32,808 nt of DNA from an uncultured Mycoplasmatota bacterium (GTDB lineage Bacteria > Bacillota_I > Bacilli_A > RF39 > UBA660), in assembly GCA_900549325.1 (NCBI GenBank), contig UROI01000014.1, forward strand, positions 1 to 32,808, read 5' to 3'. The position numbers and the translations under genes were made by a program. The notes under the pieces were generated by a model. It did not search any database and was not told the origin of the DNA. It saw nothing but the letters and a program-made list of their open reading frames with translations. The stretch's first letter is position 1. Every line of letters begins with the position of its first letter. Positions 1-7,133 of the stretch are shown here, piece after piece.

Positions 1-2
1 AA

Positions 3-1526
3 GATATTGAAGTAAAAAAGAATAGTACTTGTAATAGAGATGTAACTATGAATCTATATTTAGAGTTAACTACATTTCCTACAGAACTATCAGATTCTTC
101 TTTTGTTTATGAGTTATATAAAAATAGTGATAGTACACCTGTAGTAAGTGGTAACTTTTCAAACAGAGAACAAGGTAACATTATAACATTACTTTCTAAT
201 CAAGTATTAAATACAAGTAAAGATACATATACTTTATATATCTATATAGACGGTAATCAAGATAATCCTGGTACTATGGCAGGTAAAAACTTCTTATTTA
301 AATTATGGGGCTCAGGAGAAGGAGCCATATATAAAGAGAATGTAATAACTGCTTCAGATAATCCGAGTGCAAGTACTTCAAAGTTCTTTAATACCGAAGT
401 AATGCGAGAAGAGATACAATCACTTACCATTGCTGAGGATAACACAGTACCAGACATAGAAGGAGTAGTATCAAAAGATATATCACAAAATCAAGATGGA
501 ACAGTAATGTTATGGTATACACCAAAAGAAGTAACATCAAGTGATGGTACAACTAAGACAATGTATGATATGTGGATAGGTGGAGAAAATGGAGTATTAC
601 AAACAGGAACAAATGCTTCAGGTATGTTTGCCTATTTAACTAATGTAGAAAAACTAGATTTATCAAAACTAGATACTTCATACATAACAAATATGTCTAG
701 GATGTTTTATAATAGTTCAGGTTTAAAATCAATAGATTTATCTAATTTTGATACACGAAATGTTACTAATATGAATGCTATGTTTGGAGGATGTTCCAGT
801 CTAACAAGTTTGGATTTATCTAATTTTAATACAAGCAAAGTAACTAATATGTCTCAAATGTTCTGGGGATGTTCTAAAATAATAAGTTTAAACTTATCAA
901 ACTTTGATACTTTAAAAGTAACTACGATGAGCTCGATGTTTTCTAGTTGTAGTTCGCTTACCAGTTTAAACTTATCAAGTTTTGATACTTCAAATGTAAC
1001 TACGATGTCTTTGATGTTTTCTGGTTGTAGTTCGGTTGTCAGTTTAAACTTATCAAGTTTTAATACTTCAAAAGTAACTAATATGAATTATATGTTTTTA
1101 AGATGCACATCGCTTATAACATTGGATTTGTCAAACTTTAACACTTCAAAAGTAACTAATATGAGTAATATGTTTTATAATTGTATATCGCTAACAAGTT
1201 TAGATTTATCAAACTTCGATACTTCAAAAGTCACTAATATGGATTATATGTTTATTGGCTGTAGAAATTTAGTAAGCTTAGATTTATCAAACTTTAATAC
1301 TTCAAAAGTCACTAATATGGATTATATGTTTAGTTCTTGCACTAGTTTAAAAAAAATATATGTATCAGATTTATGGAATACTAATAGTGTAACTAGTTCT
1401 ACAAATATGTTTATTGCTTGCAAATTATTAGTTGGTGCTATACCATTCGATAGTACTAAAATAGATGTAACTATGGCTAACTATACTACTGGATATTTAA
1501 CATATAAGAGTAAGAGTAATAATTAA
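3..1526 (+). CDS. BspA-like repeat surface protein (DUF285), 5'-truncated by the window edge
   Basis: The reading frame is open from base 3, and the Met codon at 48 has no SD in front of it, so the true start lies upstream of the window. Counting from that Met, residues 1-95 are a beta-rich region without a clear family. About 100-200 is a spacer domain shared with the two paralogues at 7134 and 8864 (DGTVMLWYT near 150). About 203-455 holds roughly ten 23-24-residue repeats of the type LDLSNFDTSKVTNMxxMF, the DUF285 / BspA-like signature. The family is surface-exposed and often involved in adhesion; that role is inferred. No LPXTG sorting signal is seen at the C-terminus, so any anchor must be in the missing N-terminus. 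The near-identical repeats could recombine. The family call is firm, the function is not. Confidence 0.88.
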   Translation, partial: DIEVKKNSTCNRDVTMNLYLELTTFPTELSDSSFVYELYKNSDSTPVVSGNFSNREQGNIITLLSNQVLNTSKDTYTLYIYIDGNQDNPGTMAGKNFLFKLWGSGEGAIYKENVITASDNPSASTSKFFNTEVMREEIQSLTIAEDNTVPDIEGVVSKDISQNQDGTVMLWYTPKEVTSSDGTTKTMYDMWIGGENGVLQTGTNASGMFAYLTNVEKLDLSKLDTSYITNMSRMFYNSSGLKSIDLSNFDTRNVTNMNAMFGGCSSLTSLDLSNFNTSKVTNMSQMFWGCSKIISLNLSNFDTLKVTTMSSMFSSCSSLTSLNLSSFDTSNVTTMSLMFSGCSSVVSLNLSSFNTSKVTNMNYMFLRCTSLITLDLSNFNTSKVTNMSNMFYNCISLTSLDLSNFDTSKVTNMDYMFIGCRNLVSLDLSNFNTSKVTNMDYMFSSCTSLKKIYVSDLWNTNSVTSSTNMFIACKLLVGAIPFDSTKIDVTMANYTTGYLTYKSKSNN

Positions 1527-1553
1527 GAAAGGTATAACTAATATCTTTCTTTT
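1525..1553 (+). terminator. Probable intrinsic terminator of the first BspA-like gene
   Basis: An 11-bp stem (AAGAAAGGTAT with ATATCTTTCTT, one G-T wobble) and a 5-nt loop begin inside the stop codon and are followed by TT. The U-run is short, so termination may be partial. Confidence 0.5.
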
Positions 1554-1555
1554 AG

Positions 1556-1661
1556 TATATAATTATAGCTTATATATAATAGATATGTAGATATATTATA
1601 TTAAGACTAAGAATTAGGCTTAATATAGCAGTGAAAGACTTACATAGTAAGGCTTGAACTG
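1556..1661 (+). repeat. Intergenic two-hairpin element, copy 1
   Basis: The copy contains GCTTATATATAATAGATA (1568-1585) followed by two tandem imperfect hairpins. Hairpin 1 (1597-1627) has TATATTAAG paired with CTTAATATA, an A1606/G1618 mismatch and an inner CTA/TAG. Hairpin 2 (1629-1661) has CAGT/ACTG outer pairs, then AAG/CTT, an A1638/G1652 mismatch and CTTA/TAAG. The same order recurs at 26891-26975 (+), 16100-16206 (-) and 28610-28706 (-). Its function is unknown. It fills most of the gap between the BspA-like gene and the DUF362 gene. Confidence 0.7.
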
Positions 1662-1680
1662 AATATAAAAAATAAAATAC

Positions 1681-1710
1681 TTGTATAAATATTTAGTAAT
1701 ATGTTATAAT
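1681..1710 (+). promoter_or_regulatory. Promoter of the DUF362-fbp unit
   Basis: TTGTAT (1681-1686), an 18-nt spacer and TATAAT (1705-1710). It is followed by an AAAGGAG SD before the ATG at 1739. Confidence 0.65.
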
Positions 1711-1738
1711 CTAAATATAGATAAAGGAGATTGTTAAC

Positions 1739-2620
1739 ATGAATAAAAGTAAAGTATATTTTACAAAAGAAATAACTAGTGAATCATTAGTAAAAATATA
1801 TGAAGCACTAGGTATAGAATTAAAAGGAAATGTTGGAGTAAAATTACATTCAGGAGAAAAAGGTAATCAAAATTATCTAAGACCAGAATTTATGAAAGAA
1901 TTAATAGATAAAGTAGGAGGCATCGTAATAGAGTGTAATACAGCTTATGATGGAACAAGAAATACTACCGAAAAACATAAAGAATTAATGAAAGAACATG
2001 AATGGAATAAATATTATAAAGTAGATATTATGGATAGTGAAGGAGATACTACTCTAGATATACCGAATGGTAAAATAATCAAAAAAGATTATGTAGGAAA
2101 ACATATAAATAATTATGATAGTATCTTAGTATTATCCCACTTTAAAGGTCATCCAATGGGAGGCTTTGGTGGAGCTCTTAAACAATTATCAATAGGTTTT
2201 GCTTCAAGTGGAGGAAAAACCTATATCCATACTGCTGGTAAAACAACCGATATGAATGATTTATGGAATAATATTCCAAGTCAAGAAAAATTTATCGAGT
2301 CAATGGCAGATGCGGCCTCAGCAGTCCATAATAAATTCAAAGGAAATATTGCTTATATTAATGTAATGAAAAACATGAGTGTAGATTGTGATTGCTGTGC
2401 CGTAGCAGAAGATCCTTGCATGAAAGATATTGGTATTCTAGCAAGTACAGATCCAGTAGCTATAGATAAAGCTTGCCTAGATTTAGTCTATAATAGTAGT
2501 GATAAAGGAAAAAATCATCTAATAGAAAGAATAGAATCAAGACAAGGTAATCATATAATTGATGCCGCAGCTTCAATAGGATTTGGTAATAGTAATTACG
2601 AACTTATAAATATAGATTAA
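1739..2620 (+). CDS. DUF362 domain-containing protein
   Basis: A 293-residue protein preceded by a strong AAAGGAG SD. The whole chain matches the DUF362 family: an N-terminal GVKLHSGEKGN segment, the central SHFKGHPMGGFGGALKQLS segment around 137-155, and a C-terminal cysteine cluster VDCDCCAVAEDPCMKDIG followed by the conserved TDPVAIDKACLDLV. Some relatives carry a ferredoxin-like 4Fe-4S domain; here only the short Cys cluster is present, which could bind a metal or cluster (inference). No biochemical activity is established that I could name. The gene starts a unit with fbp, 35 bp downstream, and has its own promoter at 1681. The family call is confident; the reaction is unknown. Confidence 0.85.
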   Translation: MNKSKVYFTKEITSESLVKIYEALGIELKGNVGVKLHSGEKGNQNYLRPEFMKELIDKVGGIVIECNTAYDGTRNTTEKHKELMKEHEWNKYYKVDIMDSEGDTTLDIPNGKIIKKDYVGKHINNYDSILVLSHFKGHPMGGFGGALKQLSIGFASSGGKTYIHTAGKTTDMNDLWNNIPSQEKFIESMADAASAVHNKFKGNIAYINVMKNMSVDCDCCAVAEDPCMKDIGILASTDPVAIDKACLDLVYNSSDKGKNHLIERIESRQGNHIIDAAASIGFGNSNYELINID

Positions 2621-2655
2621 TAAAAAGATAAAAGGGGTCCAAAGGAAGGAATTAT

Positions 2656-4662
2656 ATGAATAGAGAAGAAATAAATAACAAGTTAGAATTTATGCAAGAA
2701 TTAGCTAATCGTTTTCCTACTAAGGATGACGCTGTAACAGAGATAATAAATTTAAATGCTATACTTGCTTTGCCAAGAGGACCAGAACACTTTATGAGTG
2801 ATTTACATGGGCAAGCAGATGCTTTCACTCATATTTTAAATAATTCTGCGGGAGGAATAAAATTCCGCATATGGCAGTTATTTAATGGTACATTAACCCC
2901 AAAAGAACAAGATGAATTGGCTACATTAATATACTATCCAAAAGAAAAAATGCAAATAGTATTAACTGAAGTACCAGATAAAGAAAAATGGTATTATGAT
3001 AATCTACTTAGAATAATCGAAGTAACTAAAAAGTTTTCTTCTAGATATACAAGAAGTAAAGTAAGAAAAGTGTATCAAGATGATAATTTAAGTTATATAG
3101 TAGATGAATTATTAAATAATAAAATAGAAGAAGAAAATAAAGATAAATATTATAAAGAAATATTAAATACCATAATAGAACTAGGATATAGTGAAAAACT
3201 AATAATATTATTATCCTCTATAATAAAGAAATTATCAGTAGATGTTTTACATGTAGTAGGAGATATATATGATAGGGGACCAGAACCACATAAAATAATG
3301 GATAGTCTTGAAGAATATCATTCAGTAGATATTCAGTGGGGTAATCACGATATACTATGGATGGGAGCCGCTATTGGAAGTAATATCTGTGTATCAGGAG
3401 TTATTACCAATAGTGTTCGTCATAATAATCTAGATATCCTCGAAGATATATATGGTATTAATCTAAGGCCATTAGCAAACTTTGCTGAAGAAACATATAA
3501 AGATGCCATGGTCTGGAAACCAAGACATACTAAAGATGAAGACTATTTAACTAATTTAAATGTAAGACAATCAGCCAAAATACATAAAGCTATATCAGTA
3601 ATAATGTATAAACTCGAAGGTATCTTCGCAGAAAAACACCCTGAATACAAAATGACTCATCGTAGACTATTAGATAAAATAGATTATGAAAATAAAGAAA
3701 TAACAATAGATGGTAATACATATCATCTTGAAGATACAGACTTTCCTACTATTGATAAGAATGATCCATATAAATTAACTAAAGAAGAAGAAAAAATAAT
3801 TTCAGACTTAGTAAAATCATTCCTAAATAGTGAGTCGTTGCAGCGACATATGAATATCTTTATTGAAAAAGGAAGCATGTATAAAATAGTTAATAATAAT
3901 TTAATGTATCATGCCTTAGTACCACTAAATGAAGATGGAACACTAAAAGAAGTAACCATAAATAATGTTACAACATCAGGTAAAAAACTATTTGACTATA
4001 TAGATTTATTAGTTAGAAAAATGTTTTATTGTAGAACACAAAATCAAGAAGAATTAGATTTAATGTGGTATCTATGGTGTGGTCCAGACTCACCATTCTT
4101 TGGTAAAGACAAAATGACCACTCTAGAAAGGGTATTGATAAAAGATAAGAAATCACATAAAGAAAAAAGAAACTATTATTATCAGTATCAAGAAAATAAA
4201 GAAGTTATGGAAAATATAATGAAAGATTTTGGTATTACAAATTTAAATAATGCTCATATAATAAATGGTCATATTCCAGTAGAAAGAATAAATGGAGAAG
4301 TACCATTAAAAGCAGACGGTAAAGTAATAGTAATTGATGGAGGCTTTTCTAAAGCCTATCAAAAAACTACAGGAATTGCTGGCTATACGTTGGTATCAGG
4401 TTCAACAGGTATGCGAATTATCGCTCACGAACCATTTACTTCTTTAGAAAGTGCTATATTAAATAACGAAGATATTCACTCATCTATAGATATAGAAACA
4501 AATCCAGAGTGCCGTATTACTATCGCTGATACTGATAAAGGAAAAGAACTAAAGAGTCAAATAAACAACCTAAAAATGTTAATAGAATGTTATAAATTAG
4601 GCCTAATACATGAAAATAAAGAATACAAATATGTAAAAGTATATAAAAAAACAAAAAGATGA
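2656..4662 (+). CDS. fbp: Fructose-1,6-bisphosphatase, class III
   Basis: This cytoplasmic enzyme hydrolyses fructose-1,6-bisphosphate to fructose-6-phosphate in gluconeogenesis. The 668-residue length is typical of the large Firmicutes class III enzyme. Metallophosphatase motifs are visible in order: MSDLHGQ (DLHG at 49-52), VGDIYDRGPEPH (from about 200) and WGNHDILWMG (from about 227), with INGHIPV and DGGFSKAYQ further on. The start is supported by an AAGGAAGG SD. It is probably co-transcribed with the DUF362 gene. Its product, fructose-6-phosphate, is also a substrate for the phosphoketolase encoded at 22292 in this window. It ends in TGA, showing that TGA is a stop codon in this organism. 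Confidence 0.96.
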   Translation: MNREEINNKLEFMQELANRFPTKDDAVTEIINLNAILALPRGPEHFMSDLHGQADAFTHILNNSAGGIKFRIWQLFNGTLTPKEQDELATLIYYPKEKMQIVLTEVPDKEKWYYDNLLRIIEVTKKFSSRYTRSKVRKVYQDDNLSYIVDELLNNKIEEENKDKYYKEILNTIIELGYSEKLIILLSSIIKKLSVDVLHVVGDIYDRGPEPHKIMDSLEEYHSVDIQWGNHDILWMGAAIGSNICVSGVITNSVRHNNLDILEDIYGINLRPLANFAEETYKDAMVWKPRHTKDEDYLTNLNVRQSAKIHKAISVIMYKLEGIFAEKHPEYKMTHRRLLDKIDYENKEITIDGNTYHLEDTDFPTIDKNDPYKLTKEEEKIISDLVKSFLNSESLQRHMNIFIEKGSMYKIVNNNLMYHALVPLNEDGTLKEVTINNVTTSGKKLFDYIDLLVRKMFYCRTQNQEELDLMWYLWCGPDSPFFGKDKMTTLERVLIKDKKSHKEKRNYYYQYQENKEVMENIMKDFGITNLNNAHIINGHIPVERINGEVPLKADGKVIVIDGGFSKAYQKTTGIAGYTLVSGSTGMRIIAHEPFTSLESAILNNEDIHSSIDIETNPECRITIADTDKGKELKSQINNLKMLIECYKLGLIHENKEYKYVKVYKKTKR

Positions 4663-4691
4663 TTGTAAATACAAATAAATTATGATAAAAT
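4663..4691 (+). promoter_or_regulatory. Probable tRNA promoter
   Basis: TTGTAA (4663-4668), a 17-nt spacer and TAAAAT (4686-4691). It starts at the fbp stop codon and lies just ahead of the tRNA-Glu gene. Confidence 0.5.
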
Positions 4692-4720
4692 AATAATGTC
4701 CTTTAAAAAAGACATTATTA
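4691..4720 (+). repeat. Perfect 10-bp inverted repeat before the tRNA
   Basis: TAATAATGTC (4691-4700) and GACATTATTA (4711-4720) surround a 10-nt loop and end 2 nt before the tRNA. It lacks a following T-run, so it is not an obvious terminator. It could form a hairpin in the tRNA precursor leader. Confidence 0.55.
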
Positions 4721-4722
4721 AT

Positions 4723-4799
4723 GGCCTGTTGGTGAAGTGGCTTAACACATTGCCCTCTCAAGGCAACATTCATGGATTCGAATTCCATACAGGTCACCA
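4723..4799 (+). tRNA. tRNA-Glu(CUC)
   Basis: A 77-nt cloverleaf. The acceptor GGCCTGT (4723-4729) pairs with ACAGGTC (4789-4795), followed by discriminator A and an encoded CCA. The anticodon stem is TTGCC/GGCAA with loop CTCTCAA, so the anticodon is CTC at 4757-4759, reading GAG. The T arm is ATGGA-TTCGAAT-TCCAT. The overall sequence resembles the Bacillus tRNA-Glu, but with C34 instead of T34. It stands alone rather than in a tRNA cluster. Confidence 0.95.
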
Positions 4800-4810
4800 T
4801 ATTAAATACT

Positions 4811-4838
4811 AAGACTGGAGTAATATCCAGTCTTTTAT
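4811..4838. terminator. Bidirectional intrinsic terminator between tRNA-Glu and the ylbJ-like gene
   Basis: AAGACTGGA (4811-4819) pairs with TCCAGTCTT (4826-4834) and is followed by TTTAT. On the other strand the stem is followed by AGTATTT. It ends the tRNA unit and the convergent ylbJ-like gene, whose stop codon touches the hairpin. Confidence 0.8.
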
Positions 4839-5761
4839 ATAATATAAAATAGTATCAAAGATATAACCAAAGATATTAATACCTGGTATACTCTACCAAT
4901 AAAATAATTTCTATATCTTATCTTTTCATCTAAAATAGATATAACTTGCATATGAATAGATAATCCCCCAAAAGATATAATAGAGGAAGATAATATAACT
5001 TTAAATATATTACTAATATTCATCTTAGATAGATGTTCTAATCCCATAGTCATCTCTAATATACCCTTAATACCTAAAGATAAATAACTATTTAAATGAA
5101 ATATATTAATAATTAAAGTACTAAGTATTAAAAATAAACATACAGTAACAGATATCATAAGTAGAGAATTAATACTCTTCTTAATAGAACTAGAAAATAT
5201 CTCTGTAAAAGTTTGACTTTTACTACGTTTAGTTATACAATTATTATTAGTTAGAGTATTCTTATTTCTAACTAAAATACCAAGTATAATACTACTTAGA
5301 TAAGTACTAATAAGTATAATTACTCCATATTTATTATTATTTAAATATAATACTCCAACAGTATTTAAAACAAATAAAGGATTAGGAAAATGATTAAATA
5401 ATAATAAATGTTCTGCTTCTTCTTTAGATATTAAATTATTATTATAACTAGTAATAATATTCATAGCATTAAGAGGAAAACCAGATACCAATGAAAGTAA
5501 TACTATTAAAGTAGCATTATTACTAATATTAAATATTTTAGATATAAAATTAATTATCTTATTAGGTATATACTTAGCAAAATTATAATTAATTAATATA
5601 TCAGAAATAATAAACATTGGAAGCATTGAAGGAACTAAAGTATTAAACCAAATATAAAAAGAATTAATAATAGTTTCTGATATAATAGTTTTATTAAATA
5701 ATATGACTATTAAAATAATAAAAGTTAATATAACAATAATTAAATTAGAATATTTTTTCAT
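4835..5761 (-). CDS. ylbJ: YlbJ-like integral membrane protein (nucleoside-recognition/Gate family)
   Basis: A 308-residue, strongly hydrophobic protein with about eight membrane segments. The block LVPSMLPMFIISDILI (about 42-57), the SGFPLNAMNI region (near 94-103) and the KEEAEHLLLFNHFPNPLFVLN segment are the YlbJ pattern, in which Bacillus has SGYPVGA and NPLF. In Bacillus, YlbJ is needed for heat-resistant spores; a transport or export role is inferred in the literature. It stands divergent to a ylbL-like gene, and ylbJ and ylbL are also neighbours in Bacillus. There is no SD before its ATG, and a TATAAT lies only about 5 nt upstream on this strand, so the mRNA may be almost leaderless. 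A role in sporulation here is uncertain. Confidence 0.75.
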   Translation of the reverse strand: MKKYSNLIIVILTFIILIVILFNKTIISETIINSFYIWFNTLVPSMLPMFIISDILINYNFAKYIPNKIINFISKIFNISNNATLIVLLSLVSGFPLNAMNIITSYNNNLISKEEAEHLLLFNHFPNPLFVLNTVGVLYLNNNKYGVIILISTYLSSIILGILVRNKNTLTNNNCITKRSKSQTFTEIFSSSIKKSINSLLMISVTVCLFLILSTLIINIFHLNSYLSLGIKGILEMTMGLEHLSKMNISNIFKVILSSSIISFGGLSIHMQVISILDEKIRYRNYFIGRVYQVLISLVISLILFYII

Positions 5762-5807
5762 AATAAATTATATGATATAACATAAGAAAATAGAAATGGA
5801 GAAGAAT

Positions 5808-6797
5808 ATGAAAGAAAAAATAAAAAATTTTATTAAAGAAAATTATAAGTTCATATTAGTATTAATATTATTAGTATTATTTACCACAATAAGATTACCA
5901 TACTATATAATGACTACTGGTGGTACTATAAATATTACTGATAGAGTAGAAATGACTGGCTATGAAAAAGATAAAGAAGGATCTATTAATATGCTATATG
6001 TTAGTGAATACGATGCTACGCCATTTTCTTATCTGGTAGCCAAAATAAAAGGAGAAGAAATAAATAGTAATAAAGATAGACAAATATCTAATGAAAGTGT
6101 TAAAGATATAAATAAAAGAAATAAGATAATGCGTGATAATTCTTTAGATACAGCCACTATTGTCGCCTACAAAGAAGCAGGTAAAACTATAAATATCAAA
6201 AGTAAGAAAAATATAGTTATGGCTAAGACTAATGATAATGATTTTGAAGTAGGAGATATTATTCTTACTGTAAACGATACTACTTGTGAAGATGTAAATG
6301 CTATTAGAGAAATAATAAATAATAGTGATGAAAATGATGTAATAAAATTTAAAGTACTAAGAGATGATAAAGAGGTAGAAGTAGATGGTAAAGTAGTACT
6401 AGAGGATAATAGAAAAATAATAGGTATTATCATAACTACCGACTATGAATATGATCTAGATCCAGAAATAACTATCAAGTTTAAAAATAGTGAATCAGGT
6501 TCCTCTGGAGGCTTAATGTTAACTCTTACTATTTATAATGCTATATCGGGTGAAGACCTAATCAAAGGAAGAAATATTGCTGGTACAGGTACTATAAATC
6601 TAGATGGTACTGTTGGCGAAATAGATGGTATAAAATATAAAATAATGGGAGCCGGTAATAATAAAATGGATATTGTCTTTGTACCAAGTGCTAATTATGA
6701 AGAAGCTATTAGGGTCAAAGAAAAATATAACTACGATATGGATATAATCAAAGTAGATACATTTAATGAAGTATTAGAGTACTTAGGAAATAATTAA
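5808..6797 (+). CDS. ylbL: YlbL-like membrane PDZ/Lon-type (S16) serine protease
   Basis: Numbering is from the Met at 5808. One N-terminal membrane segment (about 11-31) puts the rest outside the cell. A PDZ-like domain (about 120-205; DNDFEVGDIILTVNDT) precedes a Lon-type S16 proteolytic domain. The catalytic dyad is visible as Ser233 in SGSSGGL (Lon has GPSAG) and Lys276 in DGIKYK (Lon has GGLKEK). This architecture is that of Bacillus YlbL. The frame also has an ATG at 5796, but GGAG at 5798-5801 lies just before the ATG at 5808 and favours the latter. Its natural substrate here is unknown. It is divergent from the ylbJ-like gene. Confidence 0.88.
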   Translation: MKEKIKNFIKENYKFILVLILLVLFTTIRLPYYIMTTGGTINITDRVEMTGYEKDKEGSINMLYVSEYDATPFSYLVAKIKGEEINSNKDRQISNESVKDINKRNKIMRDNSLDTATIVAYKEAGKTINIKSKKNIVMAKTNDNDFEVGDIILTVNDTTCEDVNAIREIINNSDENDVIKFKVLRDDKEVEVDGKVVLEDNRKIIGIIITTDYEYDLDPEITIKFKNSESGSSGGLMLTLTIYNAISGEDLIKGRNIAGTGTINLDGTVGEIDGIKYKIMGAGNNKMDIVFVPSANYEEAIRVKEKYNYDMDIIKVDTFNEVLEYLGNN

Positions 6798-6804
6798 TAA
6801 ATAT

Positions 6805-6858
6805 CCTCTTAAGCCTATATAGTCTTAAGAGGTACAATAGAGCCCAGGTCTTTATTGT
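6805..6858. repeat. Tandem pair of mismatched hairpins (divergent copy of the intergenic element)
   Basis: The first hairpin is CCTCTTAAG (6805-6813) with CTTAAGAGG (6824-6832), a C6814/T6823 mismatch and an inner CTA/TAG. The second is ACAATAGAG (6834-6842) with CTTTATTGT (6850-6858), a C6843/T6849 mismatch and an inner CC/GG. The fixed mismatch next to AG/CT matches the other two-hairpin elements, but the TATATAATAGAT segment is missing. The first hairpin might also end ylbL transcription, though no T-run follows. Confidence 0.55.
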
Positions 6859-6885
6859 GAAATTTATTTATTTTCTAAATACTTA

Positions 6886-6914
6886 TTGTAAAATATAATT
6901 ACTTATGGTATTAT
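6886..6914 (+). promoter_or_regulatory. Promoter of surface-protein locus 1
   Basis: TTGTAA (6886-6891), a 17-nt spacer and TATTAT (6909-6914). The -10 region CTTATGGTATTATTA is shared with the promoter at 8528, showing that the control region was duplicated. Confidence 0.65.
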
Positions 6915-6953
6915 TAGTATGTATTAAAAAATAGTGAAAAGGAGGTCCTTCTT

Positions 6954-7010
6954 ATGAAAAAAATAGTAATTAGAAATGTTAACTATTTGTTAATTGGGGG
7001 GGGGGCTTAA
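6954..7010 (+). CDS. Leader ORF 1 with internal G10 tract
   Basis: The ORF has an unusually strong SD (AAAGGAGG, 6939-6946) followed by an ATG. As sequenced it encodes only 18 residues, ending Gly-Gly-Gly-Ala at a TAA (7008-7010). The glycine codons are a run of ten G residues. With G9 the frame stays open through the downstream terminator to a TAG at 7102-7104; with G8 or G11 it stops at 7019-7021. The peptide is like no family I know. The second locus has a leader of unrelated amino-acid sequence but the same layout, so reading-frame length rather than peptide sequence seems to be what matters. Translation is inferred from the SD. Confidence 0.6.
   Translation: MKKIVIRNVNYLLIGGGA
6996..7005 (+). 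repeat. Poly-G tract (G10), candidate slippage site
   Basis: Ten consecutive G residues in very AT-rich DNA, inside leader ORF 1 and about 80 nt downstream of the -10 box, so it cannot be altering promoter spacing. Confidence 0.9.
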
Positions 7011-7060
7011 AAGTCTATTAACTTATATAAATAATGGAATTATAGATAGTTTAAATATAA

Positions 7061-7114
7061 AGATTATGGGGAAAACTAATAGAAATATTAGTCTTTCTTT
7101 ATAGTCTTTTTTTT
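7061..7114 (+). terminator. Attenuator-type intrinsic terminator before surface gene 1
   Basis: The apical stem ACTAATA/TATTAGT is closed by a GAAA tetraloop (7082-7085). It is extended by AGATTATGGGGAAA (7061-7074) pairing with TTTCTTTATAGTCT (7094-7107), with one bulged C (7093) and several G-T pairs, and is followed by eight T residues (7107-7114). It lies between leader ORF 1 and the SD of the surface-protein gene, so full-length mRNA requires read-through. Confidence 0.75.
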
Positions 7115-7133
7115 GCTTGAGGTGATGTATCAA

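Noticed and set aside
48..50. The Met codon at 48 as a real start
   Set aside because: There is no SD, and the frame is open to the window edge with sequence that reads as part of the same domain.
6996..7005. The poly-G tract acting by changing promoter spacing
   Set aside because: The tract lies about 80 nt downstream of the -10 box and inside a translated-looking ORF. The second tract is about 175 nt downstream.
7113..7133. A TTG start for surface gene 1, 21 bp upstream of the ATG
   Set aside because: It precedes the AGGTGAT SD and has no SD of its own. The paralogue starts at the position matching the ATG at 7134.
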